Shown here piece by piece: positions 16,245 through 25,425 of a stretch of DNA of 44,682 nucleotides. This DNA comes from Marinobacter sp. (lineage in GTDB: Bacteria > Pseudomonadota > Gammaproteobacteria > Pseudomonadales > Oleiphilaceae): positions 1-44,682 of the forward strand of contig NZ_JACUUB010000017.1 of NCBI RefSeq assembly GCF_014859525.1, read 5' to 3'. Numbering within the stretch: position 1 is the stretch's first letter; every line of letters starts with the position of its first letter. The translations under genes and the position numbers were made by a program. The notes under the pieces were generated by a model. The model had not been told where the DNA came from and ran no database searches. It was given only the letters and a program-made list of their open reading frames with translations.

Positions 16245-17260
16245 GCCCGGGCTCCCTCGTGATCAACCTGTTTTTGCTGCCGTTCCGCCACCTGCCCACC
16301 CATCGCCATGGACATCACGGCCATACGAATGGCAATTCCGTTAGTCACCTGATTAAGAATCACCGACTGCGGGCCATCCGCCACCGCCGACTCGATTTCT
16401 ACACCGCGATTGATCGGCCCCGGGTGCATCACAATACAATCAGGGCTGGCCAGCGCCAGCTTGTCCTGGCTCAAGCCATAGAGGCGGTAGAATTCACGCT
16501 CACTGGGCAACAATGCGCCTTCCATTCGTTCTTTCTGTAAGCGCAGCATGATGACTACATCCAGGTCTCTCATCCCTTTGGTCATATCGTATTCCACGGT
16601 ACAGCCGAGATCTTCCACATCTCGTGGCAGCAAAGTGCCAGGCGCAATCACCCGTACCTCTGCAGCACCCAACTCGTTCAATGCCCGAATCTGGGAGCGC
16701 GCTACCCGGGAGTGCAACACATCCCCGACAATGGCCACTTTGAGGCCATCAAAGCGACCTTTGTGCTGGCGAATAGTCAACATATCCAGCATGGCTTGGG
16801 TGGGGTGCGCATGACGACCGTCTCCGGCATTGATAATCGCCACGCCCGGGGTCACGCTTTCTGCAATAAAGTGCGGCGCGCCGCTTTGGGAGTGCCGGAC
16901 CACAAACATGTCGCTGGCCATGGCTTCCAGGTTAAGCAGGGTATCCGACAAAGACTCACCCTTGGAGGTGGCTGAGGTGCTGATGTCCAGATTCAGGACA
17001 TCAGCAGACAACCGTTTGGCCGCCAGTTCAAAGGTGCTGCGGGTTCGGGTGCTAGACTCGAAGAACAGGTTGACCACGGTCCGGCCCCGCAACAACGGTA
17101 CTTTCTTGATGCTGCGCTCGCCCACTTCAATAAAAGAATCTGCGGTATCCAGGATGTCGGTCAGGAGCTCCCGGCCCAGGCCATCCAGCGTGAGAAAGTG
17201 CCGCAACTGACCATCCCGGGTCAGCTGCAAATGGTTCGGGGAGGGTGCGTTCGCAGTCAT
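16241..17260 (-). CDS. pyrB: Aspartate carbamoyltransferase catalytic subunit
   Basis: Forms N-carbamoyl-aspartate from carbamoyl phosphate and aspartate, the second step of pyrimidine synthesis. In 339 residues: the carbamoyl-phosphate loop SSTRTR at 69-74, Lys100 in the mobile loop (SATSKGES), HPTQ at 152-155 and HPGPINRG at 279-286. It has the N-terminal extension of about 20 residues seen in Pseudomonas-class ATCase, which contacts PyrC'. It lies 27 nt downstream of pyrR and overlaps pyrC'. No pyrI-type regulatory subunit is present, consistent with the PyrB-PyrC' class. Confidence 0.96.
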   Translation of the reverse strand: MTANAPSPNHLQLTRDGQLRHFLTLDGLGRELLTDILDTADSFIEVGERSIKKVPLLRGRTVVNLFFESSTRTRSTFELAAKRLSADVLNLDISTSATSKGESLSDTLLNLEAMASDMFVVRHSQSGAPHFIAESVTPGVAIINAGDGRHAHPTQAMLDMLTIRQHKGRFDGLKVAIVGDVLHSRVARSQIRALNELGAAEVRVIAPGTLLPRDVEDLGCTVEYDMTKGMRDLDVVIMLRLQKERMEGALLPSEREFYRLYGLSQDKLALASPDCIVMHPGPINRGVEIESAVADGPQSVILNQVTNGIAIRMAVMSMAMGGQVAERQQKQVDHEGARA

Positions 17261-17287
17261 GGTTTGCCTGTCGTCAATGGGAAGGGT

Positions 17288-17797
17288 TTACTGCCCGGAT
17301 TCCTGGAGTTCAATGTACAAGGGATCAGGGCCACGCAGCTTGATTCGCTGATGGGGTGCCAACGCCAGCGAACTGCCCGCCACATCAGGCTGAATCGGCA
17401 GCTCTCTTGCCCCGAGATCAACTAATGTGGCGAGTATGACACTGGCGGGACGACCGTAATCGAAAATCTCGTTCATGGCCGCGCGGATGGTGCGGCCACT
17501 CATGATGACGTCGTCGATCAGAATGATGTCCCGGCCTTCGGTATCAAAAGGCAGGCTGGAGGGCAGAACCCTGGGGTTCAGGCCAATGCGACTGAAGTCA
17601 TCCCGGTAGAAGGAAATATCCAGTTCACCGAAAGGCTCCGCAATGCCCAGGCGCTTGCCGATCACGTCGGCCAACCAGACACCTCCTGTGCGAATACCAA
17701 TCAGTGCAGGGTCTTCTATACCCCGCTCTGTCAGAATGCCGCGCAACCCCTTCTCCAGTTCGTCAAGCAACCGGTTGATATCAAGCAATGCCGTCAT
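17288..17797 (-). CDS. pyrR: Bifunctional pyr operon regulator/uracil phosphoribosyltransferase PyrR
   Basis: Type I phosphoribosyltransferase fold, 169 residues. The PRPP-binding loop ILIDDVIMSGRTIR lies at 92-105. In Bacillus PyrR binds pyr mRNA; in Pseudomonas relatives it has been linked to pyr gene control, with uracil phosphoribosyltransferase activity. It directly precedes pyrB. I see no obvious PyrR-type RNA antiterminator/terminator pair in the 27-nt pyrR-pyrB gap, so the mode of control here is open. AGAGG lies ahead of the ATG at 17797. Confidence 0.92.
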   Translation of the reverse strand: MTALLDINRLLDELEKGLRGILTERGIEDPALIGIRTGGVWLADVIGKRLGIAEPFGELDISFYRDDFSRIGLNPRVLPSSLPFDTEGRDIILIDDVIMSGRTIRAAMNEIFDYGRPASVILATLVDLGARELPIQPDVAGSSLALAPHQRIKLRGPDPLYIELQESGQ

Positions 17798-17816
17798 CAG
17801 AGCCTCTTCAGTCAGG

Positions 17817-18248
17817 TCAGCCGGCTTGCTCCCGGCACCAGGTTTCCAGTATCAATACCGCCGCTCGGTCATCCACGCCATGACGACCAAAATCCCGGCT
17901 ACCACCAACGGCCATTACATCACCTTTGGCCTCAAAGCTGGTCAGCCGTTCGTCCACCATGTTTACCGGCACATGATAACGGCCATGCAAGCGCTTGCCG
18001 AATTTACGGGCCCGGGCACACATGTCGTTTTCAGAATCGTCCATGTTCAGCGGCAATCCAACCAGCACGATGTCTGGACACCACTCAGCCAGAAGCGCCT
18101 CGATCACTCCCCAGTCTGGAATGCCATCGCGAGCCGGAATCATCGCCAATGGCTGGCCGGTGCCCAGCATTTCCTGGCCGGTGGCCACACCAATGCGCCG
18201 GGTGCCAAAGTCGAAGGCCAGGATTCTGCGCTGTCCCGGTTCAGGCAT
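17817..18248 (-). CDS. ruvX: Putative pre-16S rRNA nuclease YqgF / RuvX-like
   Basis: RNase H-fold nuclease (143 aa) that in E. coli is needed for 5' maturation of 16S rRNA; older annotation calls it a Holliday junction resolvase. The first catalytic aspartate is in LAFDFGTRRIG (Asp13). VGLPLNMD and VDERLTS follow, and the C-terminal acidic DDRAAVLILETW supplies the last carboxylate. Its start overlaps the yqgE stop by 8 nt and it is followed by pyrR 19 nt later, the conserved Pseudomonas order. Confidence 0.93.
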   Translation of the reverse strand: MPEPGQRRILAFDFGTRRIGVATGQEMLGTGQPLAMIPARDGIPDWGVIEALLAEWCPDIVLVGLPLNMDDSENDMCARARKFGKRLHGRYHVPVNMVDERLTSFEAKGDVMAVGGSRDFGRHGVDDRAAVLILETWCREQAG

Positions 18249-18807
18249 GACCCACCGAATCGCTGAGCTGGTTCAAGTCTATACCGATCAGCTTCAGCAC
18301 TGCCTCGTAACGATTTTCTACCGGGGTTCTGAACAGGATATCGGCGCTGGCTGGACAGGTCAGCCAGGCGTTACTGCCGAGCTCTTCCTCTAACTGACCC
18401 TCGCCCCAGCCGGAATACCCCAGAGCCACCAGAAATTCAGCCGGCCCTTCATCGTTACCGATACTTTCGAGAATGTCGCGCGACGTGCTCAGCAAGACCT
18501 CGTCGGTTACCCGGGCCGTGTTTTGCCAGTGCTGGTCAGGCGAATGCAGCACAAAGCCCCGCTCTGGTTGCACAGGGCCGCCTGTGAACACCGGCAAGTC
18601 CAGTTCACCGCCGTGCATATCCAGTTGTTCAAGAATGTCACCCAGGTGAACGTCTAGCAGCTGATTGATCATCAGCCCCAGGGCGCCGTCCGCCGAGTGT
18701 TCACAAAGATAAATCACGCCGCCATGAAACCGTGGGTCGGCCAGCCAGGGTGACGCCACCAGAAAATGATGCCTGAGATTGTCTGACGGTTGTGTATCTG
18801 CTGTCAT
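18241..18807 (-). CDS. algH: YqgE/AlgH family protein
   Basis: 188-residue conserved cytoplasmic protein. The family pattern is clear: HFLVASPWLADPRFHGGVIYLCEH near the start, GLMINQ at about 44-49, VFTGGPVQPERGFVLHS at about 72-88 and LGYSGWGEGQLEEEL at about 128-142. Its biochemical role is unsettled; it was named in Pseudomonas for an effect on alginate. It is coupled to tonB upstream (4-nt ATGA overlap) and ruvX downstream (8-nt overlap). The two-gene yqgE-ruvX unit is widespread in proteobacteria. Confidence 0.93.
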   Translation of the reverse strand: MTADTQPSDNLRHHFLVASPWLADPRFHGGVIYLCEHSADGALGLMINQLLDVHLGDILEQLDMHGGELDLPVFTGGPVQPERGFVLHSPDQHWQNTARVTDEVLLSTSRDILESIGNDEGPAEFLVALGYSGWGEGQLEEELGSNAWLTCPASADILFRTPVENRYEAVLKLIGIDLNQLSDSVGHA

Positions 18808-19670
18808 CCGGATGTAAGCCCCCGCTGCTGGAACGACCAGGTCCGTATGATCTCCAGCTCGTCGACCTCCTGCTGCATCTCTTCCGGGAAGGGTGCAAAA
18901 GGCGCTGCCATACGCACAATACGGATCGCGGCGTCGTCCAGCACCGCACTGCCAGACGACTGAAGAATCGCCACCTCTTTGATTGTGCCATCTTTCCTCA
19001 GAGAAACCAGCATCCGGAGGTTACCGTGCAAGCCTGCCTGACGGGCTTCGGTTGGGTAATTGATGTTACCAACGCGGGTGACCTTGCTGACCCAGTTCTG
19101 AACATACCAGGCGTTACTGGACCTCAACGTTGAGGCTGCCGTTACCCGCATGACACGAGGTTTACGGGCGTAGGCCTGCTGCTGGGCATCAAAGCGGGCC
19201 TCCAGACTGGCAATCTCGAGGCTCCGCTCCATCAGACTTCTGCGTTCAGCCGGCGGCAAGGGCTCCGGGTCTGGCTCGGTTCTCGCTTCAGGCCGTTCCA
19301 CCTGTCGCTGGGCAGGACTTTCGGTTTGCACCACCGCGCGCTCTTCTCTGGGCTGCGGCTGGGTGGTGGCCTGAGGCTCCGGCTGAACCTGCGCCACCTC
19401 TGGCTGGCTGATCTCAGCAGGTTGAGGCGTGGTCATTTCCATCGGCTCGTCTTCAGAGCCGCTGCCCTGCTGGCTGGTCTGGGCCAGAAAATCCGCCTCA
19501 TCCGGCGCCTGCTCATCGGCAAACTGGGACAGTGTGATTTCCATGGTCTGGGCCGACGACCGAGGCAGTTCCGGAGCAAATGTAATACCCAGCACCACAA
19601 TGGCGTGCACGGCCAATGCCATGAACAGAGTGAAAGACAACCGGTCGAAATCGCTTACCTGAACTGCCAT
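18804..19670 (-). CDS. tonB: TonB-family energy transducer (TonB3-like)
   Basis: 288 residues with a short cytoplasmic N-terminus and one transmembrane anchor at about 12-32. A long Pro/Gln/Glu-rich periplasmic spacer follows (about 65-145), then a coiled-coil-like region and a C-terminal TonB domain from about 200 (YPTEARQAGLHGNLRMLVSL). TonB proteins pass proton-motive-force energy from ExbB-ExbD to outer-membrane partners. The position between gshB and yqgE, beside pilG, equals that of Pseudomonas aeruginosa tonB3, whose loss impairs twitching motility and pilus assembly. No exbBD is nearby. A link to type IV pili here is inference from location. Confidence 0.88.
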   Translation of the reverse strand: MAVQVSDFDRLSFTLFMALAVHAIVVLGITFAPELPRSSAQTMEITLSQFADEQAPDEADFLAQTSQQGSGSEDEPMEMTTPQPAEISQPEVAQVQPEPQATTQPQPREERAVVQTESPAQRQVERPEARTEPDPEPLPPAERRSLMERSLEIASLEARFDAQQQAYARKPRVMRVTAASTLRSSNAWYVQNWVSKVTRVGNINYPTEARQAGLHGNLRMLVSLRKDGTIKEVAILQSSGSAVLDDAAIRIVRMAAPFAPFPEEMQQEVDELEIIRTWSFQQRGLTSG

Positions 19671-19716
19671 TACCTTTCCTGAAAGTTAATCCGTACTGGC
19701 CTGAACCGGGCGATGC

Positions 19717-20670
19717 TCAGCCCTGGCCCAGACGCCGGTCAATGGCATCCATAAGCATGCCCGCAATATCGATGCCGTAGGCCGTATCCAGCTCGCGGAT
19801 ACAGGTTGGGCTGGTGACGTTGATTTCTGTCAGGTAATCACCGATCACATCGAGCCCGACAAACATCAGCCCTTTCTGCTTGATCACTGGAGCCACTCTG
19901 GCACAGATTTCCCGATCCCGCTCGGTCAGCTCGCGACCCTCACCTCGACCGCCGGCCGCCAGATTGCCGCGATTTTCCCCGTGTGACGGAATTCGCGCAA
20001 GCGCATAAGGAACCGGCTCCCCTTCAATCATCAGGATGCGCTTATCGCCGTCGGTAATTTCAGGAATAAACTTCTGGGCCATAGCCTGATGGGCACCGTA
20101 GTTGGTCAGCGTTTCGATGATCACTCCCAGGTTGGCATCGTTTTCTTTGATCCGGAAAATCGAGCGGCCACCCATGCCATCCACCGGCTTCATGATGATG
20201 TCACCGTGCTCGGCATAAAAATCCCGGAAGCGCTTCGACGAACGGGTCACAATCAGAGGGGGCGTCAGGTCTTCAAACTGGGTGGCAAACAACTTTTCAT
20301 TGCAGTCTCTGAGTGAGGCCGCGGGATTCACCACCAGCGCACCCTGCTGCTCCGCCGACTCCAGGATATAAGTGGCCATCAGGAATTCACGATCTACTGG
20401 CGGATCCTTGCGCATTAAAATGACATCAAGGTCACCCAGAGCCCGATCCTGACCGGCACCAAAACTGAACCAGTTTTCCGGATCCATATGCACCGTCAAA
20501 TTCCGGGTGTGTGCTCGCGCCTGACCGCCCGCAAGGTACAGATCCTGCTGTTCCATATACTCGATCTGCCAGCCCCGTTTCTGTGCCGCCAGCAACATGG
20601 CGAGCGAGCTGTCTTTCTTGAAGCTGATATCTTCGATAGGATCCATCACGATCCCGAGCCGGACTGTCAT
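19717..20670 (-). CDS. gshB: Glutathione synthetase
   Basis: ATP-grasp ligase that joins gamma-glutamylcysteine and glycine, the second step of glutathione synthesis. The 317-residue protein has MDPIEDISFKKDSS at the N-terminus, LMRKDPPVD at about 85-93, the ATP-grasp loop KPVDGMGGRSIF and the active-site LTEINVTSPTC near the C-terminus, all standard for bacterial GshB. The ATG at 20670 is chosen because AGGAGA lies 5 nt upstream; an ATG seven codons earlier lacks a site. It is the first gene of the seven-gene minus-strand run to pyrC' and diverges from pilG. Confidence 0.96.
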   Translation of the reverse strand: MTVRLGIVMDPIEDISFKKDSSLAMLLAAQKRGWQIEYMEQQDLYLAGGQARAHTRNLTVHMDPENWFSFGAGQDRALGDLDVILMRKDPPVDREFLMATYILESAEQQGALVVNPAASLRDCNEKLFATQFEDLTPPLIVTRSSKRFRDFYAEHGDIIMKPVDGMGGRSIFRIKENDANLGVIIETLTNYGAHQAMAQKFIPEITDGDKRILMIEGEPVPYALARIPSHGENRGNLAAGGRGEGRELTERDREICARVAPVIKQKGLMFVGLDVIGDYLTEINVTSPTCIRELDTAYGIDIAGMLMDAIDRRLGQG

Positions 20671-20842
20671 CAGGGTCTCCTGAAATTTCAATGTGAAAAC
20701 ACGAACCGGTCAGCAGAGCGAACCAGCCATAAAGTGCTATGCTGAAAATGGTATTGTACCCGAGCCTTAATTGCACCCGGTGAAAATCACCTTTAAATCC
20801 GTGACAGCAAAGGCAGAAGTACATTTGGTCACAAACTAATAC

Positions 20843-20871
20843 TTTTTATCCGGCCACCAATACTCTATAAA
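20843..20871 (+). promoter_or_regulatory. Possible promoter of the pilG operon
   Basis: TTTTTA, 17-nt spacer, TATAAA, giving a leader of about 80 nt before pilG. The -35 is weak. A 12-bp palindrome AACCTTAAGGTT (20891-20902) falls in the predicted leader and may be a binding site. Confidence 0.3.
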
Positions 20872-20961
20872 TGAGCGGGGTTTATAGAACAACCTTAAGG
20901 TTTGTGTTAAAACCCCCGTTTGAAAATAACGACAGTCGCTAGAGCGCAAGGCAGTTGGACA

Positions 20962-21354
20962 ATGGATGACAACTTCGAGAATCTGAAGATCATGGTGATT
21001 GACGATAGTAAAACCATTCGTCGCACCGCAGAAACCCTTCTCAAAAAGGTCGGTTGTGAGGTTATCACCGCCACTGATGGCTTTGACGCTCTGGCCAAAA
21101 TTGCCGATTCCCAGCCGGACATCATTTTTGTTGATATCATGATGCCCCGCCTGGATGGCTACCAAACCTGCGCACTGATCAAGAACAATTCCTCCTTCAA
21201 AAAGACGCCGGTTATCATGCTCTCGAGCAAAGACGGTCTTTTCGACAAGGCAAAAGGCCGGATCGTAGGCTCGGACCAGTATCTGACCAAACCGTTCAGC
21301 AAGGATGAACTGCTTAATACTATTCGCCAGTACATCCCACAGGCGCACCAGTAA
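20962..21354 (+). CDS. pilG: Type IV pilus response regulator PilG
   Basis: Single-domain CheY-like receiver, 130 residues. It has the acidic pair Asp14/Asp15, phosphoacceptor Asp58 (FVDIMMPRLDG), conserved Ser88 and Lys110 in YLTKPF. In Pseudomonas PilG favours pilus extension and stimulates the adenylate cyclase CyaB through FimV. The near-identity to PilG phrases (KTIRRTAETLLKKVGC, QTCALIKNN, SKDGLFDKAKGRIVGSDQ) makes the assignment secure. The ATG at 20962 is chosen over a TTG 42 nt upstream, which would add residues not seen in the family. First gene of the pil-chp cluster. Confidence 0.96.
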   Translation: MDDNFENLKIMVIDDSKTIRRTAETLLKKVGCEVITATDGFDALAKIADSQPDIIFVDIMMPRLDGYQTCALIKNNSSFKKTPVIMLSSKDGLFDKAKGRIVGSDQYLTKPFSKDELLNTIRQYIPQAHQ

Positions 21355-21386
21355 ACCTGCTGACACCCGTAATCATCGAGGAAAAC

Positions 21387-21749
21387 ATGGCCCGCATTCT
21401 CATTGTTGACGATTCGCCAACAGAAGTTAAAAAAATTTCCACCATTCTGGAAAAGCACAAGCACGAAGTGCTGACCGCAGATAATGGTGCTGACGGCGTG
21501 GCCAAGGCCCGTGCCGAAACGCCGGATCTGGTATTGATGGACGTAGTGATGCCTGGCCTGAATGGCTTCCAGGCTACTCGCCAACTGACCCGCGCGCCAG
21601 AAACAGCCTCCATCCCGGTTGTGATTGTCACCACCAAGGATCAGGAAACTGACCGCGTCTGGGGAACCCGCCAGGGTGCCAAGGGTTACCTGGTCAAGCC
21701 GGTTAACGAAGACGACCTGATCAAAACAATCAATAGCCTGATTGCCTGA
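21387..21749 (+). CDS. pilH: Type IV pilus response regulator PilH
   Basis: Second CheY-like receiver, 120 residues, phosphoacceptor Asp52 (LMDVVMPGLNG), acidic pair Asp8/Asp9 and Lys in YLVKPV. In Pseudomonas PilH tempers PilG output and is linked to pilus retraction. GAGGA lies before the ATG; the gene begins 32 nt after pilG and is followed 20 nt later by pilI, as expected for one operon. Confidence 0.96.
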   Translation: MARILIVDDSPTEVKKISTILEKHKHEVLTADNGADGVAKARAETPDLVLMDVVMPGLNGFQATRQLTRAPETASIPVVIVTTKDQETDRVWGTRQGAKGYLVKPVNEDDLIKTINSLIA

Positions 21750-21769
21750 TCTCTAAACGTGGAGTAAGC

Positions 21770-22315
21770 ATGTCCGCCCAGGCCGCCCCCTTTGCCGTTC
21801 TGACGGATATCGCTCAGCGCAGCCGGTCGCTAGCCGCCGGCCTTCCGGAACAACAGGAAGCTGTTGAGCTTTGGAACGGTATCGGCTTCGTTCTATCGGG
21901 TGAGCGCTACGTCGCCCCCATGGGCGAAGTCACTGAAATCCTGCACGTCCCCCGGTTTACTCATATCCCGGGGGTTCGCCCGTTTCTGATGGGTGCCGCC
22001 AACGTTCGCGGTCGCCTGCTGCCTCTGGTCGACCTCGCCGGTTTCTTTGATGTCCCCCGATCTTCCCGCAGCATGCGCGAGCGTCGGGTTCTGGTCATTG
22101 AACAAAATGACGTATTCAGTGGCCTGGTAGTCGACACCGTACTGGGCATGCAATATTTCGCAAAAGACAGTTTCAGGGCAACTCCAGAGGGAGTACCCGA
22201 CAGCATTCGTCCGTTCGTAACCGGTGGTTATGAACGCAACGAGGAGGTCTGGAAAGTGTTCTCTGCTGCCGATCTGGTGGAAGACGAGCGTTTTCTCGAT
22301 GTCGCACAGTGGTAA
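21770..22315 (+). CDS. pilI: Chemotaxis adaptor PilI (CheW-like)
   Basis: 181-residue CheW-domain protein expected to couple the receptor PilJ to the kinase ChpA. The CheW core starts at about 40 (GIGFVLSGERYVAPMGEVTEIL). The typical P-GVRPFLMGAANVRGRLLPLVDLAGFF segment lies around 63-92 and a V-VD-V-G turn follows. GGAG precedes the ATG. It stands between pilH and pilJ. Confidence 0.95.
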   Translation: MSAQAAPFAVLTDIAQRSRSLAAGLPEQQEAVELWNGIGFVLSGERYVAPMGEVTEILHVPRFTHIPGVRPFLMGAANVRGRLLPLVDLAGFFDVPRSSRSMRERRVLVIEQNDVFSGLVVDTVLGMQYFAKDSFRATPEGVPDSIRPFVTGGYERNEEVWKVFSAADLVEDERFLDVAQW

Positions 22316-22411
22316 GGGTGAGAGTACCGGCAGGAACATCCACCCTGACCGTCTGAAACCCGTTACAAAAACTTGCCATTTCCAGAAAGAAAAAAGGCCG
22401 GGAGCCAGAAG

Positions 22412-24487
22412 ATGAAAAACAGAGCCGGAAGACTCAGCTTGGGACAGGGAGGCAACAGACTGGTTGCCGGCCTGATCGCCGCGCTGATTGCACTCACCGT
22501 CCTGCTCGTTGTGGTCCTGTTCATTATTAACAGGGACAGCCAGAACGATCAGGAATACATCGCCAACACCGCCGAAATGCGGGTGCTCTCCCAGGAGATC
22601 GCGAAGAACGCCACCGAGGCCGCCGGCGGAACCGCCGAAGCCTTTGACCAGCTTCGCCGCTCACGGGATGACTTCCAACAGCTCTGGTCGTTTGTATCAG
22701 AAGGCAACCCCGCCACCGGATTGCCCGCCAGTACAATGGCGCAAGAAAGCGGCGTTCAGCAGAACTGGAACACCGTGCGGGACAATGCCGACAGCATTCT
22801 GTCGACCCGTGACGCCGTTCTTGGCCTGCACGAAGTTGCCCGCACCTTGAACGAAACCATTCCGCAGTTGCAGGTAGAGTACGATGACATCGTACAGATC
22901 CTGCTTGACGGCGACGCGCCAGCCGAACAGATCGCTTTGGCTCAGCGTCAGTCGCTGCTCGCCGAGCGTATTGTACGCTCCGTTAACAACGTACTGTCCG
23001 GTGACGAAGACGCGGTTATTGCCGCTGACCGCTTTGGCCGCGACGCCAGCCTGTTTGGTCGGGTGCTGGATGGCCAGCTGAACGGCAATCAGGCCATGGG
23101 CATCTCTCGGGTAGCTGACGACGACGCCACCTATGGCCTCGAGGCCGTCGACGAGCTGTTCGAATTTGTTTCCCAAAACGTTGACGCGATTCTTGAAGCT
23201 TCTCCCGACCTCTTCAGGGTTCGCACCGCCGCCAGCGACATCTTCCAGAATTCCGAGGTTCTGCTTGCCGAGCTGTCCGTATTGGCAGAGAACTTTGCCT
23301 CCCAGTCCAGAACCCGACTGATCAGCCCGACCCTGGCCTTCTTCCTCCTGGCTGCCATGGTTGCGATTGTTGTGTTCATCGGTCTTGCCCTGTACCGCGA
23401 TGCCCAGGCTCGTCTGGCGTCGACCCAGGAGCAGAACGAACAAAACCAGAATGCGATCCTGCGACTGCTGGACGAGCTGGCTGACCTGGCAGATGGTGAC
23501 TTGACTACCGAGGCCACGGTAACCGAAGACTTCACTGGTGCCATCGCCGACTCCATCAACTACGCGATCGACCAGATGCGTGGACTGGTGCAAGCAATTC
23601 GTGGAACAGCGGTACGGGTAGCGTCCGCCGCCCAGGAAACCCAGGCGACGGCCATGCATCTGGCCGATGCGTCCGAGCACCAGGCTCAGGAAATTGCCGG
23701 AGCGTCTGCTGCGGTTAACGAGATGGCCGTGTCCATCGACCAGGTATCTTCCAACGCTGCTGAATCCTCTGCGGTTGCCGAGCGGTCGGTTGCGATCGCC
23801 AAGAAAGGCGCGGAAGTGGTACAAAACACCATCCGCGGCATGGACAACATCCGTGAGCAGATTCAGGAAACGTCCAAGCGGATCAAGCGTCTGGGTGAAT
23901 CCTCCCAGGAAATCGGCGACATCGTATCGCTGATCAACGACATCGCCGACCAGACCAACATTCTGTCGCTGAACGCCGCCATCCAAGCCTCTATGGCTGG
24001 TGACGCAGGCCGGGGCTTTGCGGTTGTTGCGGACGAAGTTCAGCGCCTGGCGGAACGCTCTTCTGCAGCAACCAAGCAGATCGAAGCGCTGGTTAAGACG
24101 ATCCAGTCCGATACCAACGAAGCCGTTATCTCCATGGAACACACCACCGCCGAAGTGGTTCGTGGTGCCCGCCTGGCACAGGACGCGGGTATCGCGCTCG
24201 AGGAAATCGAGAACGTATCCATGTCTCTGGCGGAACTCATCCAGAACATCTCCAACGCGGCTCGCCAGCAGTCGTCTTCTGCAGCGCACATTTCAAACAC
24301 GATGAACGTCATCCAGGAAATTACCTCGCAGACGTCGTCTGGTACCAACGCCACCGCGAAGTCTATCGGTAATCTGGCGGAAATGGCCTCTGAGCTGCGG
24401 TCTTCGGTTGCCGGCTTCACCCTGCCGGACGAAGAAAACGCCGATCAGATGCACGACGCAGATAATGACGTACCGGTGATCAGCTGA
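22412..24487 (+). CDS. pilJ: Methyl-accepting chemotaxis receptor PilJ
   Basis: Inner-membrane chemoreceptor of the Pil-Chp system, 691 residues. The first transmembrane helix is at about 17-39. A periplasmic region of two PilJ-type four-helix modules covers about 45-300 (the family phrase RVLSQEIAKNATEAAGG marks the first). The second membrane helix is at about 305-327, then a HAMP segment to about 385 and a long coiled-coil signalling domain. The hairpin tip (about 505-545) carries NAAIQASMAGDAGRGFAVV and DEVQRLAERS, the PilJ variant of the kinase-control region. The ATG at 22412 is preferred over an upstream TTG because GGGAG lies 7 nt before it. Confidence 0.95.
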   Translation: MKNRAGRLSLGQGGNRLVAGLIAALIALTVLLVVVLFIINRDSQNDQEYIANTAEMRVLSQEIAKNATEAAGGTAEAFDQLRRSRDDFQQLWSFVSEGNPATGLPASTMAQESGVQQNWNTVRDNADSILSTRDAVLGLHEVARTLNETIPQLQVEYDDIVQILLDGDAPAEQIALAQRQSLLAERIVRSVNNVLSGDEDAVIAADRFGRDASLFGRVLDGQLNGNQAMGISRVADDDATYGLEAVDELFEFVSQNVDAILEASPDLFRVRTAASDIFQNSEVLLAELSVLAENFASQSRTRLISPTLAFFLLAAMVAIVVFIGLALYRDAQARLASTQEQNEQNQNAILRLLDELADLADGDLTTEATVTEDFTGAIADSINYAIDQMRGLVQAIRGTAVRVASAAQETQATAMHLADASEHQAQEIAGASAAVNEMAVSIDQVSSNAAESSAVAERSVAIAKKGAEVVQNTIRGMDNIREQIQETSKRIKRLGESSQEIGDIVSLINDIADQTNILSLNAAIQASMAGDAGRGFAVVADEVQRLAERSSAATKQIEALVKTIQSDTNEAVISMEHTTAEVVRGARLAQDAGIALEEIENVSMSLAELIQNISNAARQQSSSAAHISNTMNVIQEITSQTSSGTNATAKSIGNLAEMASELRSSVAGFTLPDEENADQMHDADNDVPVIS

Positions 24488-24514
24488 TCACCGGCCCCGG
24501 ACAGATAACGGTTT

Positions 24515-25414
24515 ATGGCTCAGATGCATAACCAGCTATCACCCTCCGAGGGCATTTGGGCGCTGCGCCGACTCCCTGAGATGGATGAGGCGCAGTTCAA
24601 TCAGTGGCAGACGTTGCTGGAGCATCGCACCGGTATCTCGTTGACTGCTGAGCGCCGCTCCTTTCTGGAAACCAATCTTGGAATCCGGATGCGGGAAATC
24701 GGCTGCAACAGCTACCAGGCCTACTACGAGAAAATCGTCAATGGCCCGGATGCAGTCAGAGAATGGGCAACGTTGGTGGACCGGCTGACGGTTCAGGAAA
24801 CCCGTTTTTTCCGGGATCCGGATGCCTTCCGCCTGGTAGCAGACTATGTGCTGACACGGCCCAGGGAACAGTTCAGAAAACGGGCATTGGAAGCCTGGAG
24901 TGTTGGCTGCTCAACGGGAGAAGAACCGTACACGTTGGCCATGACCCTGAACGAATGCATGGGTCAGCTGGCGTTGCAGCCTTTGTTTGGCGTGACCGGC
25001 TCAGACATCAGCCTGCCGGCCATCGAGAAAGCACGCCAGGGCCAATTCAATGCCCGCAAATTGCTGGGCATGGACGAAGACATGAAAACCCGGTACTTCC
25101 GTCCGGCTGAACGGAACACCGTAGAAATCGTGAATAGCGTCCGTGATCGCGTTTGCTTTACCAGGCTCAATGTACTGGATCTGGATAAGGCACCGATGCA
25201 CGGCATGAACATTATCTTCTGCCAGAACCTGCTGATCTACTTTCGCCGCTGGCGTCGGCGGGAAATTGTCAAACGGCTCGCAGAGCGTCTGGCACCGGGG
25301 GGCTTACTGGTGCTTGGCCAGGGTGAACTGACCGACTGGCAGCCACCGGGCCTGCAGAGGGTTCCCTCGGAACATGTGCTGGCGTGGATAAAACGTCAGT
25401 CCGACGAAGAATAA
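24515..25414 (+). CDS. pilK: Chemotaxis methyltransferase PilK (CheR family)
   Basis: SAM-dependent glutamate methyltransferase expected to modify PilJ; it acts against the methylesterase ChpB. 299 residues. The CheR N-terminal helical domain reaches about 95 (RLTVQETRFFRDPDAF at the junction). The SAM-binding WSVGCSTGEEPYTLAM lies at about 128-143 and the catalytic-domain motif FCQNLLIYF at about 237-245. No pentapeptide-binding extension is visible. The ribosome site is weak. It is followed by chpA after 11 nt. Confidence 0.93.
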   Translation: MAQMHNQLSPSEGIWALRRLPEMDEAQFNQWQTLLEHRTGISLTAERRSFLETNLGIRMREIGCNSYQAYYEKIVNGPDAVREWATLVDRLTVQETRFFRDPDAFRLVADYVLTRPREQFRKRALEAWSVGCSTGEEPYTLAMTLNECMGQLALQPLFGVTGSDISLPAIEKARQGQFNARKLLGMDEDMKTRYFRPAERNTVEIVNSVRDRVCFTRLNVLDLDKAPMHGMNIIFCQNLLIYFRRWRRREIVKRLAERLAPGGLLVLGQGELTDWQPPGLQRVPSEHVLAWIKRQSDEE

Positions 25415-25425
25415 CCGGAGTGGTT

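Noticed and set aside
17261-17287. PyrR-type attenuator before pyrB
   Set aside because: The gap is only 27 nt with no terminator hairpin.
22697-24289. A 530-codon minus-strand open frame opposite pilJ
   Set aside because: Antisense shadow of a high-GC gene; no domain, no ribosome site.
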